Assembly (NCBI GenBank): GCA_046598415.1
Contig: JBKJIG010000134.1
Span: 30,099 to 94,098 of the forward strand
Origin: VFJZ01 sp046598415
Lineage (GTDB): Bacteria > Actinomycetota > Thermoleophilia > Gaiellales > F1-60-MAGs149
DNA length: 64,000 nt
Direction: 5' to 3'
The notes beneath the pieces were generated by a model. The model had not been told where the DNA came from, did no database searches, and saw nothing but the letters and a program-made list of their open reading frames with translations. Numbering within the stretch: position 1 is the stretch's first letter; the number at the start of each line of letters is the position of its first letter. Made by a program: the position numbers and the translations under genes. Below are positions 54,946 through 62,853 of this stretch, in pieces.

Positions 54946-55605
54946 TCAGGCCCGGTCGGCCGCGGCCACGATCGGGCCGCCCTCGCACTCGGCGTTGACG
55001 TAGCCGGAGCGGAACTCGCGCGCCTCGCCGGTCTGCTCGTCGTACGTGTGGCGCCGGATGCAGCCCGTGTCGCTCGCGAGCAGGTGGATCGAGACCGACG
55101 TGCCGTCCGACGTCGTCCGCACGCGGTGCACGTCGTTGTCGGGCGGCAGCAGCCGGTAGCAGTCGCCGACGGCGACGGGGCGCTGCACGAGGGTCTCCAT
55201 CGTGCCGTCGCCGGGGCGGTAGATCTCCTCGTTCTGGCCACCCCGGTAGAGTCCGATCAGACCGTACGCGAGGTGGTCGTGGATCGGCGTCATCGAGCCG
55301 GGCGGCACGACGAGGCTGAACAGGCACAGCGAGCGGTCGGCCGACCGGTACAGCAGCCACTGGCCGATGCCGCCGCCCATGCCGCTCTCGGGCGCGCTCT
55401 CCGCGTACGCGGCGGGCAGCCACGTCTGGTCGGCCAGCAGGGCGCGGAAGCCCGGCGCGATCGAGGCGCAGGCGGCGGCGGGCGAGGCGGCGTGGCCGAT
55501 GCGGTGGCGCACGTCGGCGATGAACACGCGGGTGGTGGGCGCGTCGAGCACCCACTCGTCGGCCTCGAGCGGCTCGAGGTCGTGGTGGTCGTGGAAATCA
55601 CACAT
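54946..55605 (-). CDS. Cysteine dioxygenase-like cupin
   Basis: 219-residue non-haem iron dioxygenase of the cupin fold. The metal ligands His109 and His111 are in P-I-H-D-H-L-A-Y-G-L-I-G-L-Y-R-G and His160 follows in D-V-H-R-V, as in cysteine dioxygenase (PF05995), which oxidises cysteine to cysteine sulfinate. Substrate may be another thiol, as for mercaptopropionate dioxygenase. The ATG at 55605 overlaps the stop of the NhaA-DsbA gene by 8 bp, so it is the last gene of that operon. Confidence 0.75.
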   Translation of the reverse strand: MCDFHDHHDLEPLEADEWVLDAPTTRVFIADVRHRIGHAASPAAACASIAPGFRALLADQTWLPAAYAESAPESGMGGGIGQWLLYRSADRSLCLFSLVVPPGSMTPIHDHLAYGLIGLYRGGQNEEIYRPGDGTMETLVQRPVAVGDCYRLLPPDNDVHRVRTTSDGTSVSIHLLASDTGCIRRHTYDEQTGEAREFRSGYVNAECEGGPIVAAADRA

Positions 55606-57523
55606 CGTCGGCTCCCGGTTGTTGGGTGGTGCCCGCCCGCTCGGTGGCGGCGGCGCGTTTGCGTGCCGCCCGGACGGCGGCGGCCAGTGTCGCAACGTCG
55701 TACGCGCCGTGGTGGCGCTGGCCGTTCACGAAGAAGCTCGGCGTGCCCGACACGCCGCTGCGGTCGGCGCTGTCGACGTCCTCGGCGATGCGCCCGGCGT
55801 GGACGTGCCGGCGCAGCTCGTCGGTGTAGCGGTCGGCGTCGAGGCCGAGGCGCCGCGCGTGCTCGACCAGGTCGGTCGGCTTCAGGGCCTCCTGGTGGTG
55901 CAGCAGCACGTCGTACATCTCCCAGAAGGCGCCCTGCGCGGCGGCGGCCTCGGCGGCCTCCGACGCCAGCTGCGCGCGGGGATGCACGTCGGACAGCGGC
56001 AGATGGCGCCACACGTATCGCAGGTCGTCGTCGAACTCGGCCAGCAGGTCGCGGATCACGGTCTCGGCCTGGCCGCAGTAGGGGCACTCGAAGTCGCCGT
56101 ACTCGACGAGCGTCACCCGGGCGTCGGCCGCGCCGCGGATGTGGTCGCGCGACTCGTCCACGGGCTCGCTGAGGTCGATCAGCGACTCGGCCGTGGCCGC
56201 GAGCTGGCGCGCCCGCAGCTCGCCGGGCAGCTTCTCGACGACGCGGAACAGCAGCCACGCGACGGCTGCCGAGCACGCCGCCGCCGTCAGCACGCCGGCC
56301 TTGGCCTCCTGCAGCTGCTCGCCCTGGAACGCCAGGCCGGCGATCAGCAGCGCGACCGTGAACCCGATGCCGGCGATCGCCCCGCCGCCGGCGAGCGTCG
56401 GCCAGGCCACCGGCGGCTGCAGGCGCTCGCGGTCGAGCTTCACGGCCAGCCATGGCGCGAACACGATGCCGACCGGCTTGCCGACCACGTAGCCCACGAT
56501 GATGCCGATCGTGATCGGCGAGGTGGCGGCGCGGCGCAGGAAGTCGGCGTCGATCGCGATCCCGGTGTTGGCGAGCGCGAACAGTGGCACGACGACGAAG
56601 CTCGTCCACGGGTGGAACATCTGCTGCAGCCGCTCGTTGGGTGAGATCGAGAACGCCAGGCCGAGGCGGGCCTCGCGCGCCAGCTCCGACGTGGGCTGCT
56701 CGCGGAAGGCGCGGAACAGCCGCGTCGCCTGCTCCAGGTCGGCCCGCGGCGCCGGGTAGGCCGAGGTGATGAGGCCCATCGCCAGGCCGACGATGACGGG
56801 GTCGACGCCCGACTCCAGCACCGCCACCCACGCGGCGATGCCGAGCACGGCGGAGGGCAGGCCGCGCTGGACGCCGAGCGAGCGCACGACCAGCACCGCG
56901 CCGACCAGCCCGGCGCCGATCAGCAGCGCGAGCGGGGCGAGGTTCTCGGTATACGCCGTCGCGATCACGATCAGCGCGATCACGTCGTCCACGACCGCCA
57001 CGGTCAGCAGGAAGACGCGCAGCCGGACGGGCGCGCGGCGGCCGACCACCGCCAGCACGCCGAGCGCGAAGGCCGTGTCGGTCGACATCGCGATGCCCCA
57101 GCCGGTCGCCGCGTCGCCCGACCGGTTGAACGCCAGGTAGATCAGCACCGGCACGGCCATGCCACCGGCGCCGGCCAGCACCGGCAGCGAGATGCGCTTG
57201 CGCTCGCGCAGCTCGCCCATGTCGAGCTCGCGCCGCGCCTCGAGGCCGACCACGAAGAAGAACAGCGCCATCAGGCCGTCGTTGACCCAGTGCCGCAGGT
57301 CCTCGGCGATCGTCCAGTCGCCGAGGCTGATGTCGAGGTGCGTCGTCCAGAACGACTCGTAGCTGGACACCGACACGTTCGCCCAGACCAGCGCCGCCAG
57401 GGCGCCGCCGAGCAGGAAGATCGCGCTGCCGGCCTCCGCCTGGACGAACATCCGCACTGGCGCGCTCAGGCTCCGAGCCCAGGCGCTGCGCTCGGCGAAC
57501 GACGGGTGGGCGGGGTCTGCCAC
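55598..57523 (-). CDS. nhaA: Na+/H+ antiporter NhaA fused to a DsbA-like thioredoxin domain
   Basis: 641 residues. Residues 25-425 are a complete NhaA with the Asp pair of the ion site in V-V-D-D-V-I-A-L near 160, the discontinuous helix regions and G-I-G-F-T-V-A-L-L-I near 375. From about 450 a DsbA/thioredoxin domain follows with the redox motif C-P-Y-C in Y-G-D-F-E-C-P-Y-C-G-Q-A and the cis-proline loop G-V-S-G-T-P-S-F-F-V-N-G near 590. Such fusions are known in actinobacteria. The DsbA part faces the side where the NhaA C-terminus lies. GTG start, 8 bp after the aldehyde dehydrogenase. Confidence 0.9.
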   Translation of the reverse strand: MADPAHPSFAERSAWARSLSAPVRMFVQAEAGSAIFLLGGALAALVWANVSVSSYESFWTTHLDISLGDWTIAEDLRHWVNDGLMALFFFVVGLEARRELDMGELRERKRISLPVLAGAGGMAVPVLIYLAFNRSGDAATGWGIAMSTDTAFALGVLAVVGRRAPVRLRVFLLTVAVVDDVIALIVIATAYTENLAPLALLIGAGLVGAVLVVRSLGVQRGLPSAVLGIAAWVAVLESGVDPVIVGLAMGLITSAYPAPRADLEQATRLFRAFREQPTSELAREARLGLAFSISPNERLQQMFHPWTSFVVVPLFALANTGIAIDADFLRRAATSPITIGIIVGYVVGKPVGIVFAPWLAVKLDRERLQPPVAWPTLAGGGAIAGIGFTVALLIAGLAFQGEQLQEAKAGVLTAAACSAAVAWLLFRVVEKLPGELRARQLAATAESLIDLSEPVDESRDHIRGAADARVTLVEYGDFECPYCGQAETVIRDLLAEFDDDLRYVWRHLPLSDVHPRAQLASEAAEAAAAQGAFWEMYDVLLHHQEALKPTDLVEHARRLGLDADRYTDELRRHVHAGRIAEDVDSADRSGVSGTPSFFVNGQRHHGAYDVATLAAAVRAARKRAAATERAGTTQQPGADDV

Positions 57524-57531
57524 GAGCCTCG

Positions 57532-59037
57532 CTAGAAGGGCAGCGAGGGGTCGTCGAAGCCGACGATGCGCACGCCGCGGAAGAAGTCGAACAGCGACGG
57601 CGCGCCGTGCCCACCGATGCCGGAGCGGCCGAAGAACGACTGCACCGAGCCCGGGGTCATGTCGAGCAGCGCCGTGCCGTTCAGCTTGATCTCGCCGCCG
57701 CGCAGCTGGCGGCCGAGGCGCAGCGCCGCCTCCTCGTCCACGCTGAAGACGTAGCCGGCGAGGCCGTCCTCGCCGAGGTTGGCGGCGGCCAGCGCCGCGT
57801 CGTCGTCCGCGACCGGGTGGAAGGTCACGACGGGCCCGAACACTTCCTCGAGCGCGTCCTCCGGCGCGATGCCGAGCACCAGCGTCGGTCGCAGCCGGAA
57901 GCCCTCGCCCGGCAGGTCGCCGGCCTCGATCGCCTGACCGCCGCGGGCCACGAGGGCTGCGATCTGCGACTGCAGCTTGGCGAGGTGCGCGGCGTGGGAG
58001 ATGGGTCCGCACTCGGTTGCGGGGTCGAGCGACGAGCCGAAGCGGATGCTGTCCAGCGCGGCGGCGGTGGCCTGCACGAGGTCGTCGTGAATCGACTCGT
58101 GGACGAGGATCCGGCGCGGGCCCTCGCACCACTGGCCACTCAGTTTGATCATGCCGCGCGCCAGCGCCTCGCCGGTCGCCGCCACGTCGGCGTCGGCCCG
58201 CACGATGGCCGGGTTGGAGCCGCCCAGCTCGAGCTGCAGCCGCGTCATGTGCGGCGCGGCGGCGGCGGCGATGGCGGCGCCCGAACCGATGCCGCCGGTC
58301 ATGGCGATCGCGCGGATGCGACGGTCGGACGCCAGCTGCGCGCCGATCTGGCCGTCGCCGTGGACGAGCTGGAAGACGCCCTCCGGCAGACCGGCCTCCT
58401 GCACGGCATCGGCGAGGACGTTGGCGGCGCCGGGTGCGCGCTCGGACGGCTTCAGGATCAGGGTGGCGCCCGCCGCGAGGGCGTTGGCGGTCTTCTTGAC
58501 GGCGATCGACAGCGGCGCGTTCCACGGCACGAGCGCGAGTGCGGGGCCCCACGCGACGTGGTGCACCTCCATGCGCCGGCCGTCGACGACGCTGGCCTCG
58601 ACGTCGCCGGTCTCGCGCAGCTGGGCGGCGGCGCCGCGCAGCTGGCTCGGCACGTTGGCGGCGACGAGGCCCGTGACTGCGATCGGCACGCCGGAGTCGA
58701 TCGCCTCGATCGGCCCGAGCTCGTCGGCGCGGGCGGCGAGCGCGTCGGCCAGGCGTTCGAGCGCGTCGGCGCGCAGGGCGGCGTCGTTCGACCAGCGGCC
58801 GTCGCGGAACGCCCGGTCGGCCGCTGCGAGCGCCTCGTCGGCGGCCTCCGGTGACGACGACATGCGCGGCGCGATGGCCTCGCCGGTGTTCGGGTCTTCG
58901 AGGGAGCCGTCGAGGGTGGCGGCGGGAGCGCGGCGCGTGCCGGCGATGAGATCGAGCTGTTCGGGGAGCACGCCGGGATCGTACGCGGCTCTCGGATCCG
59001 GCAGGCGCGGATCGTGGGCGTCCGTAGCGACCACCAC
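57532..59037 (-). CDS. NAD(P)-dependent aldehyde dehydrogenase
   Basis: 501-residue aldehyde dehydrogenase. Catalytic Glu in L-E-L-G-G-S-N-P near 268, catalytic Cys in S-G-Q-W-C-E-G-P near 302, W-N-A-P-L near 170, K-P-S-E-R-A-P near 195 and G-P-V-V-T-F near 395. The G-x-x-x-x-G turn of the Rossmann domain reads T-G-G-I-G-S-G. The aldehyde is not identifiable; the co-operonic cysteine dioxygenase hints at sulfur amino acid metabolism but this is weak. Start is GTG at 59037 or 59034. Confidence 0.9.
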   Translation of the reverse strand: MVVATDAHDPRLPDPRAAYDPGVLPEQLDLIAGTRRAPAATLDGSLEDPNTGEAIAPRMSSSPEAADEALAAADRAFRDGRWSNDAALRADALERLADALAARADELGPIEAIDSGVPIAVTGLVAANVPSQLRGAAAQLRETGDVEASVVDGRRMEVHHVAWGPALALVPWNAPLSIAVKKTANALAAGATLILKPSERAPGAANVLADAVQEAGLPEGVFQLVHGDGQIGAQLASDRRIRAIAMTGGIGSGAAIAAAAAPHMTRLQLELGGSNPAIVRADADVAATGEALARGMIKLSGQWCEGPRRILVHESIHDDLVQATAAALDSIRFGSSLDPATECGPISHAAHLAKLQSQIAALVARGGQAIEAGDLPGEGFRLRPTLVLGIAPEDALEEVFGPVVTFHPVADDDAALAAANLGEDGLAGYVFSVDEEAALRLGRQLRGGEIKLNGTALLDMTPGSVQSFFGRSGIGGHGAPSLFDFFRGVRIVGFDDPSLPF

Positions 59038-59116
59038 GACACTCGATGTAAAGTCGACGGTGAGACCAAGCGTATGCCATTCCCGCGTCGAATGGCGTGC
59101 GCGTACACCCCCCGTT

Positions 59117-59122
59117 TAACCT
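59117..59122 (+). promoter_or_regulatory. -10-like element TAACCT upstream of the carrier-protein cluster
   Basis: TAACCT in the 116-bp divergent region is the best plus-strand -10 candidate before acpS. It leaves a leader of about 25 nt, and the region before the ATG has no strong ribosome binding site. Confidence 0.35.
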
Positions 59123-59153
59123 TTGCGGAGTCCATGCCGATCTCCCCGCAGTG

Positions 59154-59555
59154 ATGAATGTCCGGATAGGAGTCGATCTCGTGGCCGTCTCGGAGGTCGA
59201 GGAGGCCGTGGAGCGGTTCGGGGAGCGCTACGTTCGGCGAATCCTCGCTCCGGCCGAGCGGACCGGAGCGGCGCCGCTGACGACGCGCTCGCTCGCAGGC
59301 CGCGTCGCCGCGAAGGAGGCCGTGTTCAAGGTCCTGCGGCCGGGGCCGGCCGACCCGGCCCCGTGGACCGACGTCGTCGTCGCCCACGACGCGAGCGGTG
59401 CGCCGCGGATCGAGCTGACGGGCCACCTCGCCCGCTTGGCGTCAGCGGCAGGCGTCCAGGAAGTCTCCGTCAGTATCACCTACGCTGGGGACTACTCGGG
59501 CGCCGCCGCGATTGCGTCGCTGCGACCAGCTCATCTCGGGAGTCCCTTGCCATGA
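59154..59555 (+). CDS. acpS: Holo-[acyl carrier protein] synthase
   Basis: 133-residue AcpS-type phosphopantetheinyl transferase that converts apo carrier proteins to the holo form using CoA. Magnesium-site Asp in I-G-V-D-L-V-A-V near 8 and the R-V-A-A-K-E-A-V-F-K motif near 50 with the catalytic Glu/Lys are present. ATG at 59154 preferred over the GTG directly before it. It overlaps the carrier protein gene by 4 bp (ATGA), so it most likely primes that protein; whether it is also the cell's fatty-acid AcpS cannot be told from one window. Confidence 0.93.
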   Translation: MNVRIGVDLVAVSEVEEAVERFGERYVRRILAPAERTGAAPLTTRSLAGRVAAKEAVFKVLRPGPADPAPWTDVVVAHDASGAPRIELTGHLARLASAAGVQEVSVSITYAGDYSGAAAIASLRPAHLGSPLP

Positions 59556-59800
59556 ACGAACGAATCCGCGCCATCCTCGCGGAGCATGTGCACCTCGCCG
59601 TGGATGTCGCGACGCTCGGCGACGACGACGACCTCTTCCAGGCCGGTCTGACGTCGCACGCCTCGGTCAGCCTGATGCTCGCCCTCGAGGAGGAGTTCGA
59701 CCTCGAGTTCCCGGACGAGCTCCTGCGCCGCGACTCCTTCGAGAGCATCGCCGCGATCACCCGGTCGATCGGCTCTATCTCGGATGGACGGGCGGCGTGA
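59552..59800 (+). CDS. Stand-alone carrier protein (aminoacyl carrier protein)
   Basis: 82-residue four-helix phosphopantetheine carrier. The attachment site reads G-L-T-S-H-A-S-V with Ser35, in place of the common D-S-L. Ser35 matches the attachment position I recall for the aminoacyl carrier proteins of Bradyrhizobium. Helix 2 after the serine (A-S-V-S-L-M-L-A-L-E-E-E-F) and the D-L-E-F-P-D-E-L-L turn are typical. Acidic overall. Flanked by acpS upstream and the flavoprotein downstream with 4-bp overlaps on both sides, and two genes before the aminoacyl ligase that should load it. Confidence 0.9.
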   Translation: MNERIRAILAEHVHLAVDVATLGDDDDLFQAGLTSHASVSLMLALEEEFDLEFPDELLRRDSFESIAAITRSIGSISDGRAA

Positions 59801-60960
59801 GCGCCCGACTCGAGGGACCGTTCCTCGCGGCTGGCGTCGGTGAGGTCACGGCGATCGCGCGCCGGCACGCCGCCGAGGTCGATCGCGCCGGCCGCTTCCC
59901 CCAGGAGGCCGTCGACGCGCTCCGCTCGTGCGGCGCGCTCGCCGCGTTCGTGCCGGCCGCCGTCGGGGGGCCCGAGGTCCCCCTGCCCGACGTCGCCAGC
60001 GCCTGCTTCGAGCTCGCCCGCGCGTGTCCGGCCACGGGCATGGTCTTCGCCATGCACCAGATCCAGGTCGGCTGCCTGGCGGACGTCGCGGCCACCGAGG
60101 ACTTCTTCCGCCGCTACCTCGCGGCGATGGTGACGACGCCCGCGCTGATCGCGTCCGTGACGTCCGAGGTCGGCGTCGGCGGCGATCTGCGCCGGTCGAT
60201 CGCCGGCGTCGAGCGCGAGGGCGGCGAGATCCGGCTCGAGAAGGCCGGACCCACCCTGTCGTACGGCGCGCACGCCGACGCGTTCCTGATCACCGCCCGG
60301 CGCGCGCCCGAGGCGGGCGAGTCGGATCAGGTCGTCGTCCTCGTCCGCAGCTCGCAGGCGGAGCTCGAGCCCACGTCCGAGTGGGACTCGCTCGGCATGC
60401 GGGGCACGTGCAGCCCCGGCTTTCGCATCCGTGCCGCCTGCCCGGCGGAACAGGCGTCCAGCGTCCCGTTTGCCGATATCGCGACGCGAACGATGGTGCC
60501 GTACTCCCACCTCCTCTGGGCCCATGTCTGGCTCGGCATCGCGACCGACGCCTACGACCGCGCAGCGGCGTTCGTCCGCGCGCTGGCCCGCGGCCGCCCG
60601 GGCGTCGTGCCGCCGACGGCGACACGTCTCTCCGAGCTCTCGACGCGGCTGTTCGCGCTGCGCGGCGTGGTCGATTCCGCGATCGCCGAGTACGCCCGCC
60701 TGCGCGCCGCCGGCGGCGATGGCCTGTCGACGTACGGGTACGCGGTCCGCATCAACAACCTCAAGATCGCTGCCTCCGAGGGCGTCCTCGAGGTCTGCCA
60801 CGGTGCCCTGCAGATCTGCGGCATGGCCGGCTACAAGAACGACACGCCGTTCTCCGTCGGCCGCCACATCCGCGACGCGCTCTCGGCCTCGCTGATGATC
60901 GGCAACGATCGCATCCATGCGACCGACGCGTCCCTGCTCCTCGCGATGAAGTCCGCGTAG
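59797..60960 (+). CDS. Acyl-CoA dehydrogenase-like flavoprotein
   Basis: 387-residue protein of the acyl-CoA dehydrogenase fold: helical N-domain (1-115), beta domain (about 120-215), helical C-domain with L-Q-I-C-G-M-A-G-Y near 346 and R-H-I-R-D-A near 363. By eye the positions of the catalytic base in medium-chain (Glu376) and isovaleryl (Glu254) enzymes are not Glu here: the first aligns with Ile in L-M-I-G-N-D-R-I, the second with Ser/Tyr. In this context the substrate is probably the amino acid on the carrier protein, by analogy to prolyl-carrier oxidases, but this is inference. GTG start overlaps the carrier gene by 4 bp. Confidence 0.85.
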   Translation: MSARLEGPFLAAGVGEVTAIARRHAAEVDRAGRFPQEAVDALRSCGALAAFVPAAVGGPEVPLPDVASACFELARACPATGMVFAMHQIQVGCLADVAATEDFFRRYLAAMVTTPALIASVTSEVGVGGDLRRSIAGVEREGGEIRLEKAGPTLSYGAHADAFLITARRAPEAGESDQVVVLVRSSQAELEPTSEWDSLGMRGTCSPGFRIRAACPAEQASSVPFADIATRTMVPYSHLLWAHVWLGIATDAYDRAAAFVRALARGRPGVVPPTATRLSELSTRLFALRGVVDSAIAEYARLRAAGGDGLSTYGYAVRINNLKIAASEGVLEVCHGALQICGMAGYKNDTPFSVGRHIRDALSASLMIGNDRIHATDASLLLAMKSA

Positions 60961-60961
60961 C

Positions 60962-61885
60962 GTGGCACTCGACGACACGCTCCTGCCCGCACTGCTCGAG
61001 CGCGGCCTCCTGTCCGCCACCGGGGTGCCCGGCGTGTACGCCCGCGGCGCGGTGTTCGAGGACATCGTGCAGCGCTTCGATGAGTACGTGGCGCGGGAGC
61101 TCGCGAGCGAGGCGGCGGAGCCGCTCCGCTTCCCGCCCGTGCTACCGCGCCGGACGATCGAGCGCAGCGGCTATCTCAAGTCGTTCCCGCACCTGGCCGG
61201 CACGATCTTCTCCTACGGCGGCGATGAGCGCGGCCACGCAGACATGCTGGCGCGCGTCGAGGCCGGCGAGGACTGGTCGGCGACCCAGACGATGACCGAC
61301 GTCGTCCTCGTCCCCGCCGCCTGCTATCCCGTGTATCCGCACGTCGCCGACGCCGGCTGGCTCCCATCCGGCGGCCGCACGATCGACGTCGCCTCGTACT
61401 GCTTCCGCCACGAGCCGTCCGACGATCCGGCGCGAATGCAGGCGTTCCGCATGCACGAGCTCGTTCGGATCGGCGCGCCGGCCGAGGTCGAGGAGTGGCA
61501 GCGCGCCTGGATCGAACGCGGGCTCGTGGTGCTCGGCCGGCTGGGTCTCGCCGCCGAGTCGGCGCCCGCCAACGACCCGTTCTTCGGCCGCGGCGGCCGC
61601 CTGCTCGCAGCCAACCAGCGCGCCGCCGAGCTGAAGTTCGAGCTGCTCGCGCCGATCGCCCAGTCCGAGGCCGGGACGGCGATCATGTCGGTGAACTACC
61701 ACCAGGACCACTTCGGGAGTACCTACGACATCCGGACGGCGACCGGCGAGGTGGCTCACTCGGCCTGCCTCGGGTTCGGACTGGAGCGGGTCACCCTCGC
61801 GCTCCTCGTCCGGCACGGCTATGACCCGGCCGGCTGGCCCGACGAGGTGCGGCGCGAGCTGTGGGGCGACGGAGCCGCAGGGTGA
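60962..61885 (+). CDS. Amino acid:[carrier protein] ligase (seryl-tRNA-synthetase-like)
   Basis: 307-residue class II aminoacyl-tRNA-synthetase core without a tRNA-binding domain. Motif 2 is Y-C-F-R-H-E-P-S-D-D-P-A-R-M-Q-A-F-R-M-H-E (146-166) and motif 3 A-C-L-G-F-G-L-E-R (268-276). Zinc ligands Cys121, Glu166 and Cys269 are spaced 45 and 103 residues apart, exactly as in the Bradyrhizobium glycine:[carrier protein] ligase (Cys131, Glu176, Cys279 as I recall). That family activates glycine or alanine with ATP and transfers it to the phosphopantetheine of a carrier protein. The F-P-P-V-L-P-R-R-T-I-E-R-S-G-Y segment at 57-71 also fits. GTG start, 1 bp after the flavoprotein stop. Confidence 0.9.
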   Translation: MALDDTLLPALLERGLLSATGVPGVYARGAVFEDIVQRFDEYVARELASEAAEPLRFPPVLPRRTIERSGYLKSFPHLAGTIFSYGGDERGHADMLARVEAGEDWSATQTMTDVVLVPAACYPVYPHVADAGWLPSGGRTIDVASYCFRHEPSDDPARMQAFRMHELVRIGAPAEVEEWQRAWIERGLVVLGRLGLAAESAPANDPFFGRGGRLLAANQRAAELKFELLAPIAQSEAGTAIMSVNYHQDHFGSTYDIRTATGEVAHSACLGFGLERVTLALLVRHGYDPAGWPDEVRRELWGDGAAG

Positions 61886-62853
61886 CCGTGCTGGACGCCC
61901 TGGATCCGGCGGCGTACGTCCCGCATCGCCTGCACGGCGCCGATCAGGCCTTTCCCGAGACCAACTGCTACGTCGACGTCTGGATCGAGCTCCTCCACGC
62001 GCACGGCCTCGAGCCGACCGCGATGCTCGCATTCTGCGCTGCCATCGACTGGGAGGGCGACCAGTGGACGTTCTTCAAGCCGCCGCCCGCCGACCTCGAG
62101 GCCCTCTACGGCGTCGAGATCGAGGAGCTGTCGGTCTACCGGCCGCTCGCCGACCACGTCGCCGCCCTGCTCCGGCTCGGCCGGACGACGATCGTCGAGG
62201 TCGACGCGTTCTGGTTGCCCGACGTCGCCGGTCGCGCGTACCGGATCACGCACGAGAAGACATCGATCGCCCCGTCGTCGATCGACTCTGCGGCGCGGCG
62301 CCTACGCTACTTCCACAACGGCGGCCTGTTCGAGCTCGAGGGCGACGACTTCGACGAGGTGCTGCGAACGGCGGCGGCGCGGCAGCCCGCGATCATGTTG
62401 CCCGGCTACGCCGAGCTGGTGAAGCTCGACCGCCTGCGCGCGCGTGACGAGCGCGACCTGCGGCGAATCGCGGCCGGGCTACTCGCGCGACATGTCGCCC
62501 GCCTGCCGGAGGCGAACCCGGTCGCCGCCTTCGCGGAGCAGCTCGGCACCGACCTGACGGCGCTGAAGGGGGACGTTGCGGCGTACCACGCCTACGCATT
62601 CGCGACGCTCCGCCAGTGCGGCGCGTCGTGGAGCATGCTCGCGGAGTTTCTCGGGTGGCTCCGCGCGTCCGACGCCGCTGCCGGGCAGGCCGCATCACTG
62701 GCGGGGGGTTCGCGGGCGCTGCTCCTCAAGCTCGCGCGTGCGGTCCACTCCGGCCGGCCGCTCGACGCGTCGGCGATCCTGGGCGCGATGGCAGGCACCT
62801 GGGACGCGCTCGCGCTCGAGCTCCGGAAAGCGCGCGCCGCCCGCGTCGCGTGA
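61882..62853 (+). CDS. DUF1839 family protein
   Basis: 323 residues. The N-terminal block with F-P-E-T-N-C-Y-V-D-V-W-I-E-L-L-H near 25-40 and D-W-E-G-D-Q-W-T-F-F-K-P-P near 57-69, then E-V-D-A-F-W-L-P-D near 107 and Y-F-H-N-G-G-L-F-E-L near 143, matches what I recall as DUF1839. The single conserved Cys in T-N-C-Y and the D-Q-W-T segment could form an active site; a papain-like cysteine fold is possible but unproved. The C-terminal half is helical. No function is known to me. Starts with GTG overlapping the ligase stop, so it is part of the same unit. Confidence 0.82.
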   Translation: MTVLDALDPAAYVPHRLHGADQAFPETNCYVDVWIELLHAHGLEPTAMLAFCAAIDWEGDQWTFFKPPPADLEALYGVEIEELSVYRPLADHVAALLRLGRTTIVEVDAFWLPDVAGRAYRITHEKTSIAPSSIDSAARRLRYFHNGGLFELEGDDFDEVLRTAAARQPAIMLPGYAELVKLDRLRARDERDLRRIAAGLLARHVARLPEANPVAAFAEQLGTDLTALKGDVAAYHAYAFATLRQCGASWSMLAEFLGWLRASDAAAGQAASLAGGSRALLLKLARAVHSGRPLDASAILGAMAGTWDALALELRKARAARVA

